From contig NZ_JYLH01000005.1 of NCBI RefSeq assembly GCF_001439685.1, positions 248,001-312,000 on the forward strand: DNA of 64,000 nt, read 5' to 3'. This DNA comes from Pseudomonas libanensis (GTDB lineage Bacteria > Pseudomonadota > Gammaproteobacteria > Pseudomonadales > Pseudomonadaceae). The notes below the pieces were generated by a model. That model ran no database searches. It was not told the origin of the DNA and was given only the letters and a program-made list of their open reading frames with translations. Below are positions 1-8,677 of the stretch, piece after piece (the stretch's first letter is position 1; each line of letters begins with the position of its first letter). The position numbers were made by a program, and so were the translations under genes.

Positions 1-714
1 GCGCTGCTGGACCAGGCCAAGGAAATTGAGGACCTGCTCAACGGCAAGTCCGGCTTCGGTTCCTTGGCGGTTGGCGCCACCCTGACCATCGGCAATTACC
101 TGGCGACATTGTTGATCGGTAGTTTTATGCAGCAGCATCCCGAGAGCCAAGTGAAGCTGCACGTACAGAACACTGCGCATATCGTGCATCAGGTGGCGCA
201 CTACGAAATTGACCTGGGTCTAATCGAAGGCGACTGCAGCCACCCGGATATCGAGGTGCAAACCTGGGTGGAGGACGAACTGGTGGTGTTTTGTGCGCCG
301 CAGCATCACCTGGCCAAGCGTGGCGTGGCAAGCATGGAGGAGTTGACCCATGAAGCCTGGATCTTGCGGGAACAAGGCTCGGGCACGCGCCTGACCTTCG
401 ACCAGGCCATGCGTCACCACCGCAGCGCGCTGAATATCCGCCTGGAGCTGGAACATACCGAGGCGATCAAACGGGCGGTGGAGTCTGGTTTGGGGATTGG
501 TTGCATTTCGCGGCTGGCGCTACGAGATGCGTTCCGTCGTGGCAGCCTGGTGCCGGTGGAGACTCCGGACCTGGACCTGGCCCGGCAGTTCTACTTCATC
601 TGGCATAAGCAGAAGTACCAGACCTCGGCCATGCGCGAGTTCCTGGAGCTGTGCCGCGCCTTCACCGCGGGGGTGCAGCGCAGCGACGAGATCGTACTGC
701 CGAGTATCGCTTGA
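1..714 (+). CDS. LysR-family transcriptional regulator, C-terminal part (5' end outside window)
   Basis: The frame is open from the first base, so only about the last 237 residues are visible. They form the periplasmic-binding-protein-like effector domain of a LysR regulator. The stretches LAVGATLTIGNYL, EIDLGLIEG and SGLGIGCISRLAL are typical of the CysL/YeiE-like subgroup. The DNA-binding helix-turn-helix lies upstream and is not seen. It faces dgkA tail to tail with only 3 bp between them. The target genes cannot be deduced here. The family is certain from the domain, the subgroup is inference. Confidence 0.85.
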   Translation, partial: ALLDQAKEIEDLLNGKSGFGSLAVGATLTIGNYLATLLIGSFMQQHPESQVKLHVQNTAHIVHQVAHYEIDLGLIEGDCSHPDIEVQTWVEDELVVFCAPQHHLAKRGVASMEELTHEAWILREQGSGTRLTFDQAMRHHRSALNIRLELEHTEAIKRAVESGLGIGCISRLALRDAFRRGSLVPVETPDLDLARQFYFIWHKQKYQTSAMREFLELCRAFTAGVQRSDEIVLPSIA

Positions 715-717
715 TGC

Positions 718-1080
718 TCAGACGAGGATCACCGCCCATACCAAGGTGATCATGGTCAGCGCCACGAATTGCGCGGCGCTGCCCATGTCCTTGGCGTTTT
801 TGGACAAGGGATGGCGGTCCAGGGAAATGCGGTCAATGGCTGCTTCTACCGCAGAGTTGAGCAATTCGACAATCAACGCCAGCAGGCACACCGCAATCAG
901 CAGCGCCCGCTCAACCCGGCTGACCTGCAGGAAAAAGCTCACTGGGATCAGGATCACGTTCAGCAACACCAACTGACGGAATGCCGCCTCGCCAGTGAAA
1001 GCCGCGCGCAGGCCATCCAGAGAATAGCCCCCTGCATTGAAGATACGTTTGATACCGGTTTGACCCTTGAAAGGCGACAT
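718..1080 (-). CDS. dgkA: diacylglycerol kinase DgkA
   Basis: Small integral membrane kinase that phosphorylates diacylglycerol to phosphatidic acid and so recycles lipid left by membrane-derived oligosaccharide synthesis. Starting at MSPFKGQTG the protein has 120 residues, matching the usual length of about 120. Three hydrophobic helices are visible, and the conserved catalytic stretch ELLNSAVEAAIDR and the KDMGSAA motif are present. An upstream in-frame start exists at 1101 but adds a non-conserved extension. It is co-directional with the ErdR gene, as in P. aeruginosa (PA3603-PA3604). Confidence 0.93.
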   Translation of the reverse strand: MSPFKGQTGIKRIFNAGGYSLDGLRAAFTGEAAFRQLVLLNVILIPVSFFLQVSRVERALLIAVCLLALIVELLNSAVEAAIDRISLDRHPLSKNAKDMGSAAQFVALTMITLVWAVILV

Positions 1081-1155
1081 AGATGTAGGCAACTGAACCA
1101 AAGAAGTGGGGAAGCTAGATCACGCAAAGTCAAAAAAGCGTGAAGCGGTTGTAAC

Positions 1156-1806
1156 TTAATGCTGCGAAATTGACTCAAGTTGTTGCAACAGCAGTGCCGC
1201 CTGGGTTCGCGTACGCACCCCCAGCTTGCGGAAAATCGCTGTGACGTGAGCCTTGATGGTCGCTTCCGACACACTCAGCTCGTAGGCAATCTGCTTGTTC
1301 AGCAAACCTTCACAGACCATGGTCAGCACCCGGAACTGCTGGGGCGTAAGACTGGCCAGGCCATCACGGGCGGCCTTGGCTTCCTCGGACACATTGATTT
1401 CTTCAAACGCCTGGGGTGGCCACGACACATCACCGCCCAGTACCGCGCGCACGGCTTTCTGGATATCTTCCATCGCGCTGGACTTGGGAATGAAACCGCT
1501 GGCACCAAACTCCTTGGAGCGTACCACCACGTCGGCTTCTTCCTGGGCCGAGACCATCACCACGGGTATCTGTGGGTATTGCCCGCGCAACAGCACCAGC
1601 CCCGAGAAACCGTAGGCGCCCGGCATATTCAGGTCGAGCAATACCAGGTCCCAGTCGGATTTTTCGGTGAGGCGGGCTTCGAGTTCGGCGATGCTGGCCA
1701 CTTCGACCAGGCGTACATCAGGACCAAGGCCCAGGGTTACCGCCTGATGCAGTGCGCTGCGAAACAGCGGGTGGTCATCGGCTATCAGGATTTCGTATGT
1801 GGCCAT
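1156..1806 (-). CDS. erdR: LuxR-type response regulator, ErdR-like
   Basis: 216-residue NarL/FixJ-type response regulator. An N-terminal receiver domain has the acidic pair in IADDHPLFRSAL and the phospho-acceptor Asp in LVLLDLNMP. A C-terminal LuxR helix-turn-helix includes LNKQIAYELSVSEATIKAHV. Its position next to dgkA matches erdR (PA3604), the regulator of ethanol oxidation genes in P. aeruginosa; the symbol rests on synteny and length. No histidine kinase gene is adjacent, so the partner must be elsewhere. Confidence 0.85.
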   Translation of the reverse strand: MATYEILIADDHPLFRSALHQAVTLGLGPDVRLVEVASIAELEARLTEKSDWDLVLLDLNMPGAYGFSGLVLLRGQYPQIPVVMVSAQEEADVVVRSKEFGASGFIPKSSAMEDIQKAVRAVLGGDVSWPPQAFEEINVSEEAKAARDGLASLTPQQFRVLTMVCEGLLNKQIAYELSVSEATIKAHVTAIFRKLGVRTRTQAALLLQQLESISQH

Positions 1807-2058
1807 TGGTTAAATGATCCTGTTTTTTATGGGAGCCCTGATGGGTTCAGGGTTCACCAATACACGAGGCGACGGCCAGGCAGCCATCGCCACAGGGCTC
1901 GCCCAACGCCAAAAGCACATGAAACGACGTCGAGCATTCACGGTTGCGCCCCAATCGGCGCCCAGCATGCCCAGCGCAGCCTGGAGGGTCAAGCACTACG
2001 CCCGTGGGCATTCTAGCGGGTGGCGGGTTCAGGGTGCCATCATGCAAACGTCGTCTGG

Positions 2059-2778
2059 CTAGACTGCCGGTATATAGGGTGCAAGGCGCGTATGGACAGC
2101 GTCCATCGGGTCCAAGGGCATTTGGAACTTGGCTGCCAGGTAATGGGTGCTGAATACATCAAGATAAGCATCCAACACTTCGCTGGCAGCTACATCTTCG
2201 GCCAGCTCCAGGCACAGCGCCGCCACCTCGGCAGTACAGAAATGGTCATCACGCTTGGAACGCCGCAGCTTGTAGCGCGATAACTGCTCAGGGGCCAGGC
2301 TCAGGACTGGCAAATGTTCCAGGTAGGGGCTTTTGCGAAACATCTTGCGCGCTTCGCTCCAAGTGCCGTCCAGCAGGATAAACAGCGGACGCTTGCCCTC
2401 CTCCACGCGGACTTGACTGACCACCCGTTGCGGCGCCACGAACTCGCCAGGAAATACGATGTATGGCTGCCACTGCGGGTCAGCCAACAACGTCAGCAAA
2501 TCCGGCTCCACCTCGGTACGTGACCAGGCAAATGCCATGGTGTCGCCGATTACATCGGCAATCAGCCAGCCCGTGTTGCTCGGCTTCATCGGTTCAACGT
2601 CGTGCATCAGCAGGCACATGGCTGACTTGGCCGCGACTTTGGGTCGCCAGGCGCACAAGCAATACTCGGGAATCACCCGACAGCCGGGGCAGCGCTCAGC
2701 CCGGGAACCACGATTGAGAAACGGCCTGACGGCACGCGCCAGGCGCTGGGTGCGCAAGCGGGAAACGGCGTGGCTCAT
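2059..2778 (-). CDS. DTW-domain protein, probable tRNA-uridine aminocarboxypropyltransferase
   Basis: 239 residues from the chosen start MSHAVSRL; a start at 2817 would add a hydrophobic run not usual in the family. Zinc-type cysteines occur in CPGCRVIPEYCLC. Further DTW family signatures are MHDVEPMKPSNTG and LLDGTWSEARKM. Members such as E. coli TapT use S-adenosylmethionine to add the aminocarboxypropyl group of acp3U to tRNA. The family is clear. The exact tRNA position modified by this protein is inference. Confidence 0.85.
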   Translation of the reverse strand: MSHAVSRLRTQRLARAVRPFLNRGSRAERCPGCRVIPEYCLCAWRPKVAAKSAMCLLMHDVEPMKPSNTGWLIADVIGDTMAFAWSRTEVEPDLLTLLADPQWQPYIVFPGEFVAPQRVVSQVRVEEGKRPLFILLDGTWSEARKMFRKSPYLEHLPVLSLAPEQLSRYKLRRSKRDDHFCTAEVAALCLELAEDVAASEVLDAYLDVFSTHYLAAKFQMPLDPMDAVHTRLAPYIPAV

Positions 2779-2885
2779 CGGGCACGCGGCGAAGAAAAGG
2801 AAATCGACACGGAACAAACTCGTGAAAAACAGAAGTGCCCGCAGTTTACCAGCGATACGCCTGGCTGTAGTGGCAAGGGCTCACC

Positions 2886-2891
2886 TATAAT
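2886..2891 (+). promoter_or_regulatory. candidate -10 box (TATAAT) for the PA3611-like gene
   Basis: A perfect TATAAT lies about 65 bp upstream of the start of the secreted protein gene. No equally good -35 element is seen, so this is a candidate only. Confidence 0.4.
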
Positions 2892-2957
2892 TGCGCGCCA
2901 CTGAACGCACAGCGCAGTGGCTGGTCTATGCACCAGTAACCGAATCAGGAGAGTTTA

Positions 2958-3392
2958 ATGCTGCGTTCCATGCTGCGCCTTGTTGCCCCATCCGTCGCCC
3001 TTGCGTTGGCCTTGCCTATGGGTGCCCATGCGGCCTCGCTGCTGGAGGCTCAAATGAACAGGAAGCTGCAAAGCGTCGCGGCTGAAAGCAACAAGGACCT
3101 GCCCCGGGAAATCGATGAAAAGACCCTGGAAGTGGCCTACACCGTCGAAGGCATGCAGCTGATTGATCACCTCAGCGTGCTACCTGATCGCGCCGAACAG
3201 ATGCGCGCCAACCCCAAGGCTGTGTACTTCCAGCTGGGCCGCAGTGTGTGCACCAACCCGGGCTATCGCGAGCTGATGGCCAAGGGCGCGGTGATGCGCT
3301 ACGAAATCACCGAAAACAAGACCAACCGTCCTGTGGCGTCGGTCAAGTTTGTAGAGGCCGATTGCCCGGCACCGGCAAAGAAGAAAAAGTAA
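2958..3392 (+). CDS. PA3611-family secreted protein
   Basis: 144-residue protein with a clear Sec signal peptide: a basic start, a hydrophobic core ending PMGAHA, and cleavage before ASLLEAQ. The mature part is about 120 residues with two cysteines (SVCTNPGY and EADCPAP) that could form a disulphide, and a lysine-rich tail. Sequence and position match the PA3611 family, called a quorum-sensing-regulated virulence factor in P. aeruginosa. The molecular function is not known. AGGAG precedes the ATG at good spacing. The next 290 bp hold no recognised gene. Confidence 0.8.
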   Translation: MLRSMLRLVAPSVALALALPMGAHAASLLEAQMNRKLQSVAAESNKDLPREIDEKTLEVAYTVEGMQLIDHLSVLPDRAEQMRANPKAVYFQLGRSVCTNPGYRELMAKGAVMRYEITENKTNRPVASVKFVEADCPAPAKKKK

Positions 3393-3684
3393 CCATTGCT
3401 GACACCTCACGCGCTGCTGTCCAGTAGCGCGTACGCCCCACTGCGTTTCCTGCCAACAACCGAACTTCGTGATGGGTGACCAATAAGCGGTTGCCAGCCA
3501 AGGGTTTTTCGGCCCATGATCACGCCATCCCATACGCCCATCCACAGCAGTTTCAATGCTGTTCTGTAGTACTTTCAGGGCAAGAAAGGCCTGCCCTCCT
3601 GCGGCATGTCGCGACACATGCAGTGTCGTGGCCCCGACGACGCTCTCGTCGACTACCCAGGCCCTGCAAAGAAGGAGAAGTTGA

Positions 3685-4797
3685 ATGCCTTATGAATCGA
3701 ATGAGCAGTTGCTTCGTCATTTTGAAGAAAACGGGACCGACCTCACGCAGCAGGTCGACGCACAAATCCAGCTGATCGCCCCTAACAGTCCAAATATTGC
3801 CCTTTATCGCGACATGATTCTCACCGTTCTGCGCATGGCCCAGGACGACCGCGACCGCTGGAACGCCAAGATCACCCTGCGCGCCATCCGCGAACTGGAC
3901 CACGCCTTTCGTGTACTCGAACAGTTCAAGGGTCGGCGCAAGGTGACAGTATTCGGCTCGGCACGTACACCTGTGGAAAGTCCACTGTATGCATTAGCCC
4001 GAGAAGTGGGCGCTGCGTTGGCGCGTTCCGACCTGATGGTCATCACCGGTGGCGGCGGCGGTATCATGGCCGCAGCCCACGAGGGCGCGGGCCTGGAGCA
4101 CAGCCTGGGGTTCAACATCACCCTGCCGTTTGAACAGCACGCCAATCCGACCATTGATGGCACCGAAAACCTGCTGTCCTTCCACTTCTTCTTTACCCGC
4201 AAGCTGTTCTTCGTCAAGGAGGCCGACGCGCTGGTGCTGTGCCCGGGTGGTTTCGGCACCCTGGATGAGGCACTTGAAGTGTTGACCTTGATCCAGACCG
4301 GCAAGAGCCCACTGGTGCCGGTGGTATTGCTGGATGCACCGGGTGGTGGGTTCTGGCAAGGCGCGCTGGACTTTATCCGCAGCCAGTTGGAAGCCAATCG
4401 TTACATCCTGCCCACCGACCTCAAGCTGATCCGCCTGGTCTACAGTGCCGAGGAAGCGGTGGATGAAATCAACCAGTTTTACGCCAACTTCCACTCTACC
4501 CGTTGGTTGAAGCGTGAGTTTGTGGTGCGCATGCACCATCCCCTCAGCGACCGTGCCTTGGCCCATTTGCAGGAAGAATTTGCCAGCCTGCGGCTCAGTG
4601 GTGAGTTCCAGCAACTTGCCTATACGGGCGAAGACCACGACGAACCGCAATACAGTCATTTGACCCGCTTGGTGTTCAACTTCAATGGCCGCGATCAGGG
4701 GCGGTTGCGAGAGTTGGTGGATTACATCAACCTCCCGGAAAACTGGGCGCAGGCTCAGGGCAAGACGCAGCAACGGGTGACGCCAGAACCAGCGTGA
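3685..4797 (+). CDS. LOG-family (TIGR00730-like) nucleotide phosphoribohydrolase-type protein
   Basis: 370 residues. The central part is a Rossmann-type LOG domain with a glycine run GGGGGIM around residue 120 and the signature PGGFGTLDE near residue 190. LOG proteins cleave nucleoside 5'-monophosphates between base and ribose phosphate; PpnN and cytokinin-activating LOG are characterised members. The N-terminal and C-terminal extensions of about 85 and 130 residues are longer than in plain LOG proteins. AAGGAG lies 8 nt before the ATG. The true substrate is not visible from sequence. Confidence 0.85.
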   Translation: MPYESNEQLLRHFEENGTDLTQQVDAQIQLIAPNSPNIALYRDMILTVLRMAQDDRDRWNAKITLRAIRELDHAFRVLEQFKGRRKVTVFGSARTPVESPLYALAREVGAALARSDLMVITGGGGGIMAAAHEGAGLEHSLGFNITLPFEQHANPTIDGTENLLSFHFFFTRKLFFVKEADALVLCPGGFGTLDEALEVLTLIQTGKSPLVPVVLLDAPGGGFWQGALDFIRSQLEANRYILPTDLKLIRLVYSAEEAVDEINQFYANFHSTRWLKREFVVRMHHPLSDRALAHLQEEFASLRLSGEFQQLAYTGEDHDEPQYSHLTRLVFNFNGRDQGRLRELVDYINLPENWAQAQGKTQQRVTPEPA

Positions 4798-4811
4798 CGT
4801 TATTGCAGGCG

Positions 4812-4854
4812 AAAAAAAAAGGCCCACTATTTTCATAGTGGGCCTTTTGTTTTT
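4812..4854. terminator. bidirectional intrinsic terminator between LOG gene and recX
   Basis: A-run, 9-bp GC-rich stem GGCCCACTA/TAGTGGGCC and T-run. It can serve the converging LOG-family and recX transcripts. Confidence 0.9.
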
Positions 4855-4861
4855 GCAGCGT

Positions 4862-5329
4862 TCAATCGTCCATACCCCGACCGCTTAACAAGCGACTGAT
4901 CATGTCCATGGAAAACCCACGATAACTCAGAAAACGACCTTGCTTCGCACGCTCCCTGGCATCAATCGGAAGGTGACCTGCAAACTTGCGACGCCAAGTG
5001 TCTTCCAGCTGCGACTGCCAACTGATACCGCATTCACGTAGCGCGAGGTCGATATCGGCACGTTGCAGGCCACGCTGGCTCAACTCTTCGCGAATTCGCG
5101 CTGGGCCATAGCCAGAGCGCGCGCGGTAAGACACAAAGCTTTCAAGGTAACGGGCTTCCGACAACAGCCCCTCTTCCGTCAACCGGTCAAGGGCTGCTTC
5201 GATCATCTCAGGCTCTGCGCCGCGCTGACGCAATTTGCGCGTCAGCTCGACTCGACCATGCTCGCGGCGAGCGAGCAGGTCCATCGCAGTGCGCCGAACG
5301 GCGACGAGTGTATCCAGTACCACAGTCAT
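4862..5329 (-). CDS. recX: regulatory protein RecX
   Basis: 155 residues, the usual RecX length, made of three-helix repeats. Typical runs are [16 protein letters not shown] near the N-terminus and [16 protein letters not shown] at the C-terminus. RecX binds RecA filaments and limits their growth and coprotease activity. The gene follows recA by 8 bp in the same direction, so both likely share the LexA-controlled promoter. Confidence 0.95.
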   Translation of the reverse strand: MTVVLDTLVAVRRTAMDLLARREHGRVELTRKLRQRGAEPEMIEAALDRLTEEGLLSEARYLESFVSYRARSGYGPARIREELSQRGLQRADIDLALRECGISWQSQLEDTWRRKFAGHLPIDARERAKQGRFLSYRGFSMDMISRLLSGRGMDD

Positions 5330-5337
5330 CGTTTGCT

Positions 5338-6396
5338 TCAGATATCAGTGTCGGCTTCTTCCATTACGTCAACCGGCTCGCGGCTGGCAGCAGCTTTAAC
5401 GTCTGGCGCTGGGGTCAGCAGCTTGTCGCGAATCTGCTTCTCAAGCGTGGCGGCGATATCCGGGTTGTCTGCCAGGAACTTGGCCGAGTTGGCCTTGCCC
5501 TGACCGATCTTGCTGCCGTTGTAGGCATACCAGGCACCGGACTTCTCGACGAAACCGTGCAGCACGCCCAAGTCAATCATCTCGCCGTTCAGGTAGATAC
5601 CCTTACCGTAGAGGATCTGGAACTCGGCCTGACGGAATGGCGGAGCCACCTTGTTCTTCACGACCTTGACGCGAGTTTCGCTACCGACAACCTCATCACC
5701 TTCCTTCACCGCGCCAGTACGGCGGATATCCAGACGGACCGAAGCGTAGAACTTCAGCGCATTACCACCAGTGGTGGTTTCCGGGCTGCCGAACATCACG
5801 CCGATCTTCATACGGATCTGGTTGATGAAGATCACCAGGCAGTTGGCGTTCTTGATGTTACCGGTGATTTTACGCAGCGCCTGGGACATCAGGCGGGCTT
5901 GCAGGCCCACGTGCATGTCGCCCATTTCGCCTTCGATTTCAGCCTTGGGCACCAATGCGGCCACTGAGTCGACCACGATCACATCGATGGCATTGGAGCG
6001 CACCAGCATGTCGGTGATTTCCAGGGCCTGTTCGCCGGTGTCCGGCTGGGAAACCAGCAGGTCATCGACGTTGACGCCCAGCTTGCCGGCGTATTCAGGG
6101 TCCAGGGCGTGCTCGGCGTCGACGAACGCACAGGTGGCGCCCATCTTTTGCGCCTGGGCGATCACCGACAGGGTCAGGGTGGTTTTACCGGAAGATTCAG
6201 GACCGTAGATTTCAACGATACGGCCTTTTGGCAGGCCGCCAATGCCGAGCGCGATGTCCAGACCCAGAGAGCCAGTGGAAATAGCCGGGATCGCCTGACG
6301 GTCATGATCGCCCATACGCATTACGGCACCCTTGCCGAATTGACGTTCGATCTGACCCAGGGCCGCAGCCAAGGCTTTCTTCTTGTTGTCGTCCAT
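5338..6396 (-). CDS. recA: recombinase RecA
   Basis: 352 residues starting MDDNKKKAL. The Walker A motif [10 protein letters not shown] is around residue 66, Walker [11 protein letters not shown] around 140, the ATP/DNA loop [12 protein letters not shown] around 193, and an acidic tail ends EEADTDI. RecA pairs DNA strands in recombination and, as a filament on single-stranded DNA, drives self-cleavage of LexA and S24-type phage repressors. That activity links it to the repressor gene at 33893-34627. The open frame continues upstream of the ATG, but the start is fixed by homology and by the LexA box. Confidence 0.98.
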   Translation of the reverse strand: MDDNKKKALAAALGQIERQFGKGAVMRMGDHDRQAIPAISTGSLGLDIALGIGGLPKGRIVEIYGPESSGKTTLTLSVIAQAQKMGATCAFVDAEHALDPEYAGKLGVNVDDLLVSQPDTGEQALEITDMLVRSNAIDVIVVDSVAALVPKAEIEGEMGDMHVGLQARLMSQALRKITGNIKNANCLVIFINQIRMKIGVMFGSPETTTGGNALKFYASVRLDIRRTGAVKEGDEVVGSETRVKVVKNKVAPPFRQAEFQILYGKGIYLNGEMIDLGVLHGFVEKSGAWYAYNGSKIGQGKANSAKFLADNPDIAATLEKQIRDKLLTPAPDVKAAASREPVDVMEEADTDI

Positions 6397-6436
6397 TAAA
6401 GTCCTCACGTAATCAATAAGGCCTGACGGCCAACAC

Positions 6437-6452
6437 CTGTATAAGTAGACAG
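6437..6452. promoter_or_regulatory. LexA (SOS) box upstream of recA
   Basis: CTG-N10-CAG with an AT-rich core (CTGTATAAGTAGACAG), 41 bp upstream of the recA ATG. It fits the gamma-proteobacterial LexA consensus. Confidence 0.9.
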
Positions 6453-6479
6453 TATTGTTCCACAAAGATCCGGGATCGC

Positions 6480-6980
6480 CTACCCCTGTTTTTCTATTTC
6501 TGCTGCAGCTCGTCGCAACAAGCCTTCCAGCGCGGCTTTTACCGTTTGTCGGCGGACGTCGTCGCGGTTGCCGGGAAAGTGCGCAAGCTCGGCCGTTATC
6601 TCCTCGCCCACCGCAAAGGCCAGCCAGACAGTACCGACCGGCTTGTCCGGCGAACCGCCATCCGGGCCGGCGATACCGCTGACCGCGACGGCAAATCGCG
6701 CCAGGCTTTTTTCCTGCGCGCCACGGACCATTGCCTCCACCACTTCCTGGCTGACAGCGCCTACTTTGGAGAAGAGTTTTTCCGGCACGTTCAACTGCCG
6801 CGTCTTCTGCCGGTTGGAATAGGTGACATAGCCCGCCTCGAACCAGGCCGAACTGCCCGGTATCCGCGTAATGGCCTCGGCAATCCCGCCGCCGGTGCAG
6901 GACTCGGCTGTGGTTACGTGGGCATTGAGCACCTGCAAACGGCGCCCAAGGTCGGCAGCCAGTTGAGTGATTTCCTTCAC
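6480..6980 (-). CDS. cinA: CinA-family protein, nicotinamide-nucleotide amidohydrolase (PncC type)
   Basis: 166 residues, the short form with only the PncC amidohydrolase domain. Family motifs visible are [14 protein letters not shown] near residue 25, VTYSNRQK, and [20 protein letters not shown] around residue 105. PncC deamidates nicotinamide mononucleotide to nicotinate mononucleotide in pyridine nucleotide recycling. It lies directly upstream of recA in the same direction. Its other side is the well-known left edge of the cinA/mutS tailocin insertion site in fluorescent pseudomonads. Confidence 0.93.
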   Translation of the reverse strand: MKEITQLAADLGRRLQVLNAHVTTAESCTGGGIAEAITRIPGSSAWFEAGYVTYSNRQKTRQLNVPEKLFSKVGAVSQEVVEAMVRGAQEKSLARFAVAVSGIAGPDGGSPDKPVGTVWLAFAVGEEITAELAHFPGNRDDVRRQTVKAALEGLLRRAAAEIEKQG

Positions 6981-7062
6981 GGTCTTCTCCAGAAGTGAGC
7001 GAGGGGTTCACCTACCCTACAGGAGCTTATCGACCATGCAAGATACGGAGTGCATCAAGACA

Positions 7063-7557
7063 CTAATGCCCGACGGCCCGCACATAAGCCTGGCAAGCGC
7101 GCAAGGCGATCAGGGCGCTGTCGCCGTCGTCGGTGATGCGGATAATTCGCTGAGCATGCGCCGGGTCAAGTCGGGCTCGCGGGGTTGCATGAACCACGCC
7201 GCCGGGGCTGGAGGTGGCAGGCACTGCGCAGCCACTGGCGGTGGTGTCGAGAAGGACTGACAACCGCACATCAGCAGTGGCCAGGCGGTCACGCAGAGCA
7301 GCTTGGTTGCGTTGGGCATTGGTTAATTCCTGGGTGTGTTGCTGGTCGCTGGTGGTGAGTTGTAACTCAAGGGCCAGGCGCTTTTCCTGTTCCGTCCTCT
7401 GCCGATTCAGCGCCGCCTGGTGTTGCTGGTTCAACGCTTGCAAATGGGAAGCGGCCTGATGCTCCAGCTGCGCACCATATCGCCAGGCCTGCAACTGCCA
7501 CACCAGCGCCATGGGCAGGCATAATCCGATCCACCGCAACACACTTAGGAAACGCAT
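7063..7557 (-). CDS. Rz-like i-spanin (lysis protein)
   Basis: About 164 residues from MRFLSVLRW. A single N-terminal membrane helix (residues ~5-25) is followed by a long coiled coil rich in Gln, Glu and Leu to about residue 95, and then a C-terminal region with CAVPATSS. This is the layout of phage Rz proteins, which sit in the inner membrane and, with Rz1, fuse inner and outer membranes at the last step of lysis. The start overlaps the end of the endolysin gene. It is the last gene of the minus-strand tail cluster. A start at 7581 is possible but adds a non-membrane leader. Confidence 0.85.
   Translation of the reverse strand: MRFLSVLRWIGLCLPMALVWQLQAWRYGAQLEHQAASHLQALNQQHQAALNRQRTEQEKRLALELQLTTSDQQHTQELTNAQRNQAALRDRLATADVRLSVLLDTTASGCAVPATSSPGGVVHATPRARLDPAHAQRIIRITDDGDSALIALRACQAYVRAVGH
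7110..7319 (-). CDS. Rz1-like o-spanin lipoprotein, embedded in Rz
   Basis: 69-codon frame lying wholly inside the Rz gene in another frame. It starts with a short positive and hydrophobic leader ending LLMCGC, a lipobox-like site with Cys at residue 20. A mature part rich in proline follows (STPPPVAAQ, LPPPAPAA). Short size, lipobox, proline richness and nesting are the hallmarks of lambda-type Rz1, the outer-membrane spanin subunit. The lipobox is not ideal (Met-Cys-Gly before Cys), but the overall architecture is convincing. Confidence 0.75.
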   Translation of the reverse strand: MPNATKLLCVTAWPLLMCGCQSFSTPPPVAAQCLPPPAPAAWFMQPREPDLTRRMLSELSASPTTATAP

Positions 7558-8084
7558 AGCACCGCCTTCGCCTGCGCCCACAACTGCAGGCGGCCCTCCA
7601 GGCCGTTGAGTCCGCCGTTGATACGCCGGGTAATGGTGGTGAACTGGTTTTTGTCAGCCAGCTCGTTGAGCCCGTTGCTTTGCCAGAACCAGGCGGCGGA
7701 TTCACATGCCCATCGAGGTTGTTCCAGCAACTGCGGATGACCAAGTAAATCCAGGCCCAAAGCCTCGCCACAGGCAGCATAATTAGCCCGCCCCGTGACC
7801 TGTATCAGGCCTCGGCCGCGAAATTTGAAACCATCCCCCGCCTCCGAATTGCCCAGATCAGTGCGCCCCTCATACCTCGCCTGCTGAGCGGTCGGCCCCC
7901 AAAGCTCTTTCAACCAGCGCAACTGTCCAGACTCATGCCCAACCTGGGCAATAAAGGCAGCCATCCTCGACGGGGTAATAACGTCATACGCATGCATTGC
8001 GATGTTTAAGGCAGGAACAAAAACGCCGGCTTGGCGGCCGGCGTCGGGGAGGATCTGTAGTAACTGCTGCGGCGTCATCATCAT
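7545..8084 (-). CDS. glycoside hydrolase family 19 endolysin
   Basis: 179 residues with the GH19 lysozyme/chitinase fold. Visible are AFIAQVGHESGQLRWLKE with the catalytic Glu near residue 51, FKFRGRGLIQVTGRANY around 87-103, and a C-terminal helix region with ITRRINGGLNGLEGR. It should cleave peptidoglycan once the holin opens the inner membrane. No signal peptide is seen, consistent with holin dependence. The cognate holin is at the opposite end of the cluster (32958-33302). A perfect 7-bp hairpin with a T-run lies inside its 5' coding part (8019-8043). Confidence 0.9.
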   Translation of the reverse strand: MMMTPQQLLQILPDAGRQAGVFVPALNIAMHAYDVITPSRMAAFIAQVGHESGQLRWLKELWGPTAQQARYEGRTDLGNSEAGDGFKFRGRGLIQVTGRANYAACGEALGLDLLGHPQLLEQPRWACESAAWFWQSNGLNELADKNQFTTITRRINGGLNGLEGRLQLWAQAKAVLCVS

Positions 8085-8120
8085 TAAGATCTCCAGGTGA
8101 TAAAAACGCGCGACAAGCAG

Positions 8121-8333
8121 TCAAGTTTCGACATTGGATACACCGCTGACGATATCCAACGCTGCCTTGCGTTTTTGCATCACGTCATCAGGAATGGGTC
8201 GGGCACGCTCATACTTGGCGATCACCTGCCAGTCGGTTGATTGCAGATAAGCGACTGCCTTCGTCCTGATCAGCTCGCCGTCCTCAGCGACACTGCCAAT
8301 TTTCTCAAGGGCGTTAAGTTTTATCAGGCTCAT
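8121..8333 (-). CDS. small tail-fibre-assembly-like protein
   Basis: 70 residues. The middle part AYLQSTDWQVIAKYERARPIPDDVMQKR resembles the C-terminal end of phage tail fibre assembly chaperones, where a Tyr-Leu-xx-Thr-Asp-Trp motif and a Pro-Ile-Pro turn are common. It overlaps the preceding gene by 4 bp, suggesting coupled translation. It may be the second half of a split chaperone together with that gene. The function is inferred only from these resemblances and position. Confidence 0.6.
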   Translation of the reverse strand: MSLIKLNALEKIGSVAEDGELIRTKAVAYLQSTDWQVIAKYERARPIPDDVMQKRKAALDIVSGVSNVET

Positions 8334-8677
8334 ACATCAACCTCGATGGGTTTGATAACCGGTGCAGCAATAACCGGCGCTCTTGGAATAGAAACAGGCC
8401 CCTCGCTCGTAACGGCCAGCGGTTCCGGGTTGCGCATGAACTCAGGCGAATCAGCGCTTACCGGCAGCTTAAGAGTCAAGCTCAATACGCCGTTGTTACG
8501 CTCAATCACCGACATGGGTGCCAACCATTTACATTCGACGTCGCTGGACTTGACTTGATAACCGTCGGGAATCAACGACAGATCCAAGACATCTTTGCCA
8601 ACGGTCAATAGCTCACCTTCAAGGCTAGCCGTCAACTCGCCATCCATCAGAACGGCAAACAGTTTGATAATGATCAT
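8330..8677 (-). CDS. hypothetical tail-fibre-associated protein
   Basis: 115 residues from MIIIKLFAVL. It looks beta-rich (alternating hydrophobic pattern in ELTASLEGELLTVG and VLSLTLKLPV), and a proline-rich tail ends PIEVDV. It overlaps the tail fibre gene before it and the 70-residue gene after it by 4 bp each, which indicates a co-translated fibre unit. A role in fibre folding or as part of the fibre tip is plausible. No family is recognised. The longer frame to 8743 is not needed. Confidence 0.6.
   Translation of the reverse strand: MIIIKLFAVLMDGELTASLEGELLTVGKDVLDLSLIPDGYQVKSSDVECKWLAPMSVIERNNGVLSLTLKLPVSADSPEFMRNPEPLAVTSEGPVSIPRAPVIAAPVIKPIEVDV

Noticed and set aside
1814..2062. 82-codon plus-strand frame between the ErdR and DTW genes
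   Set aside because: Basic, low-complexity translation with no family resemblance; the gap more likely contains promoter DNA of the ErdR gene.
5338..7011. 557-codon frame joining recA with upstream sequence
   Set aside because: RecA start MDDNKKKAL at 6396 is fixed by homology; the extension is an out-of-frame reading of cinA and the recA promoter.
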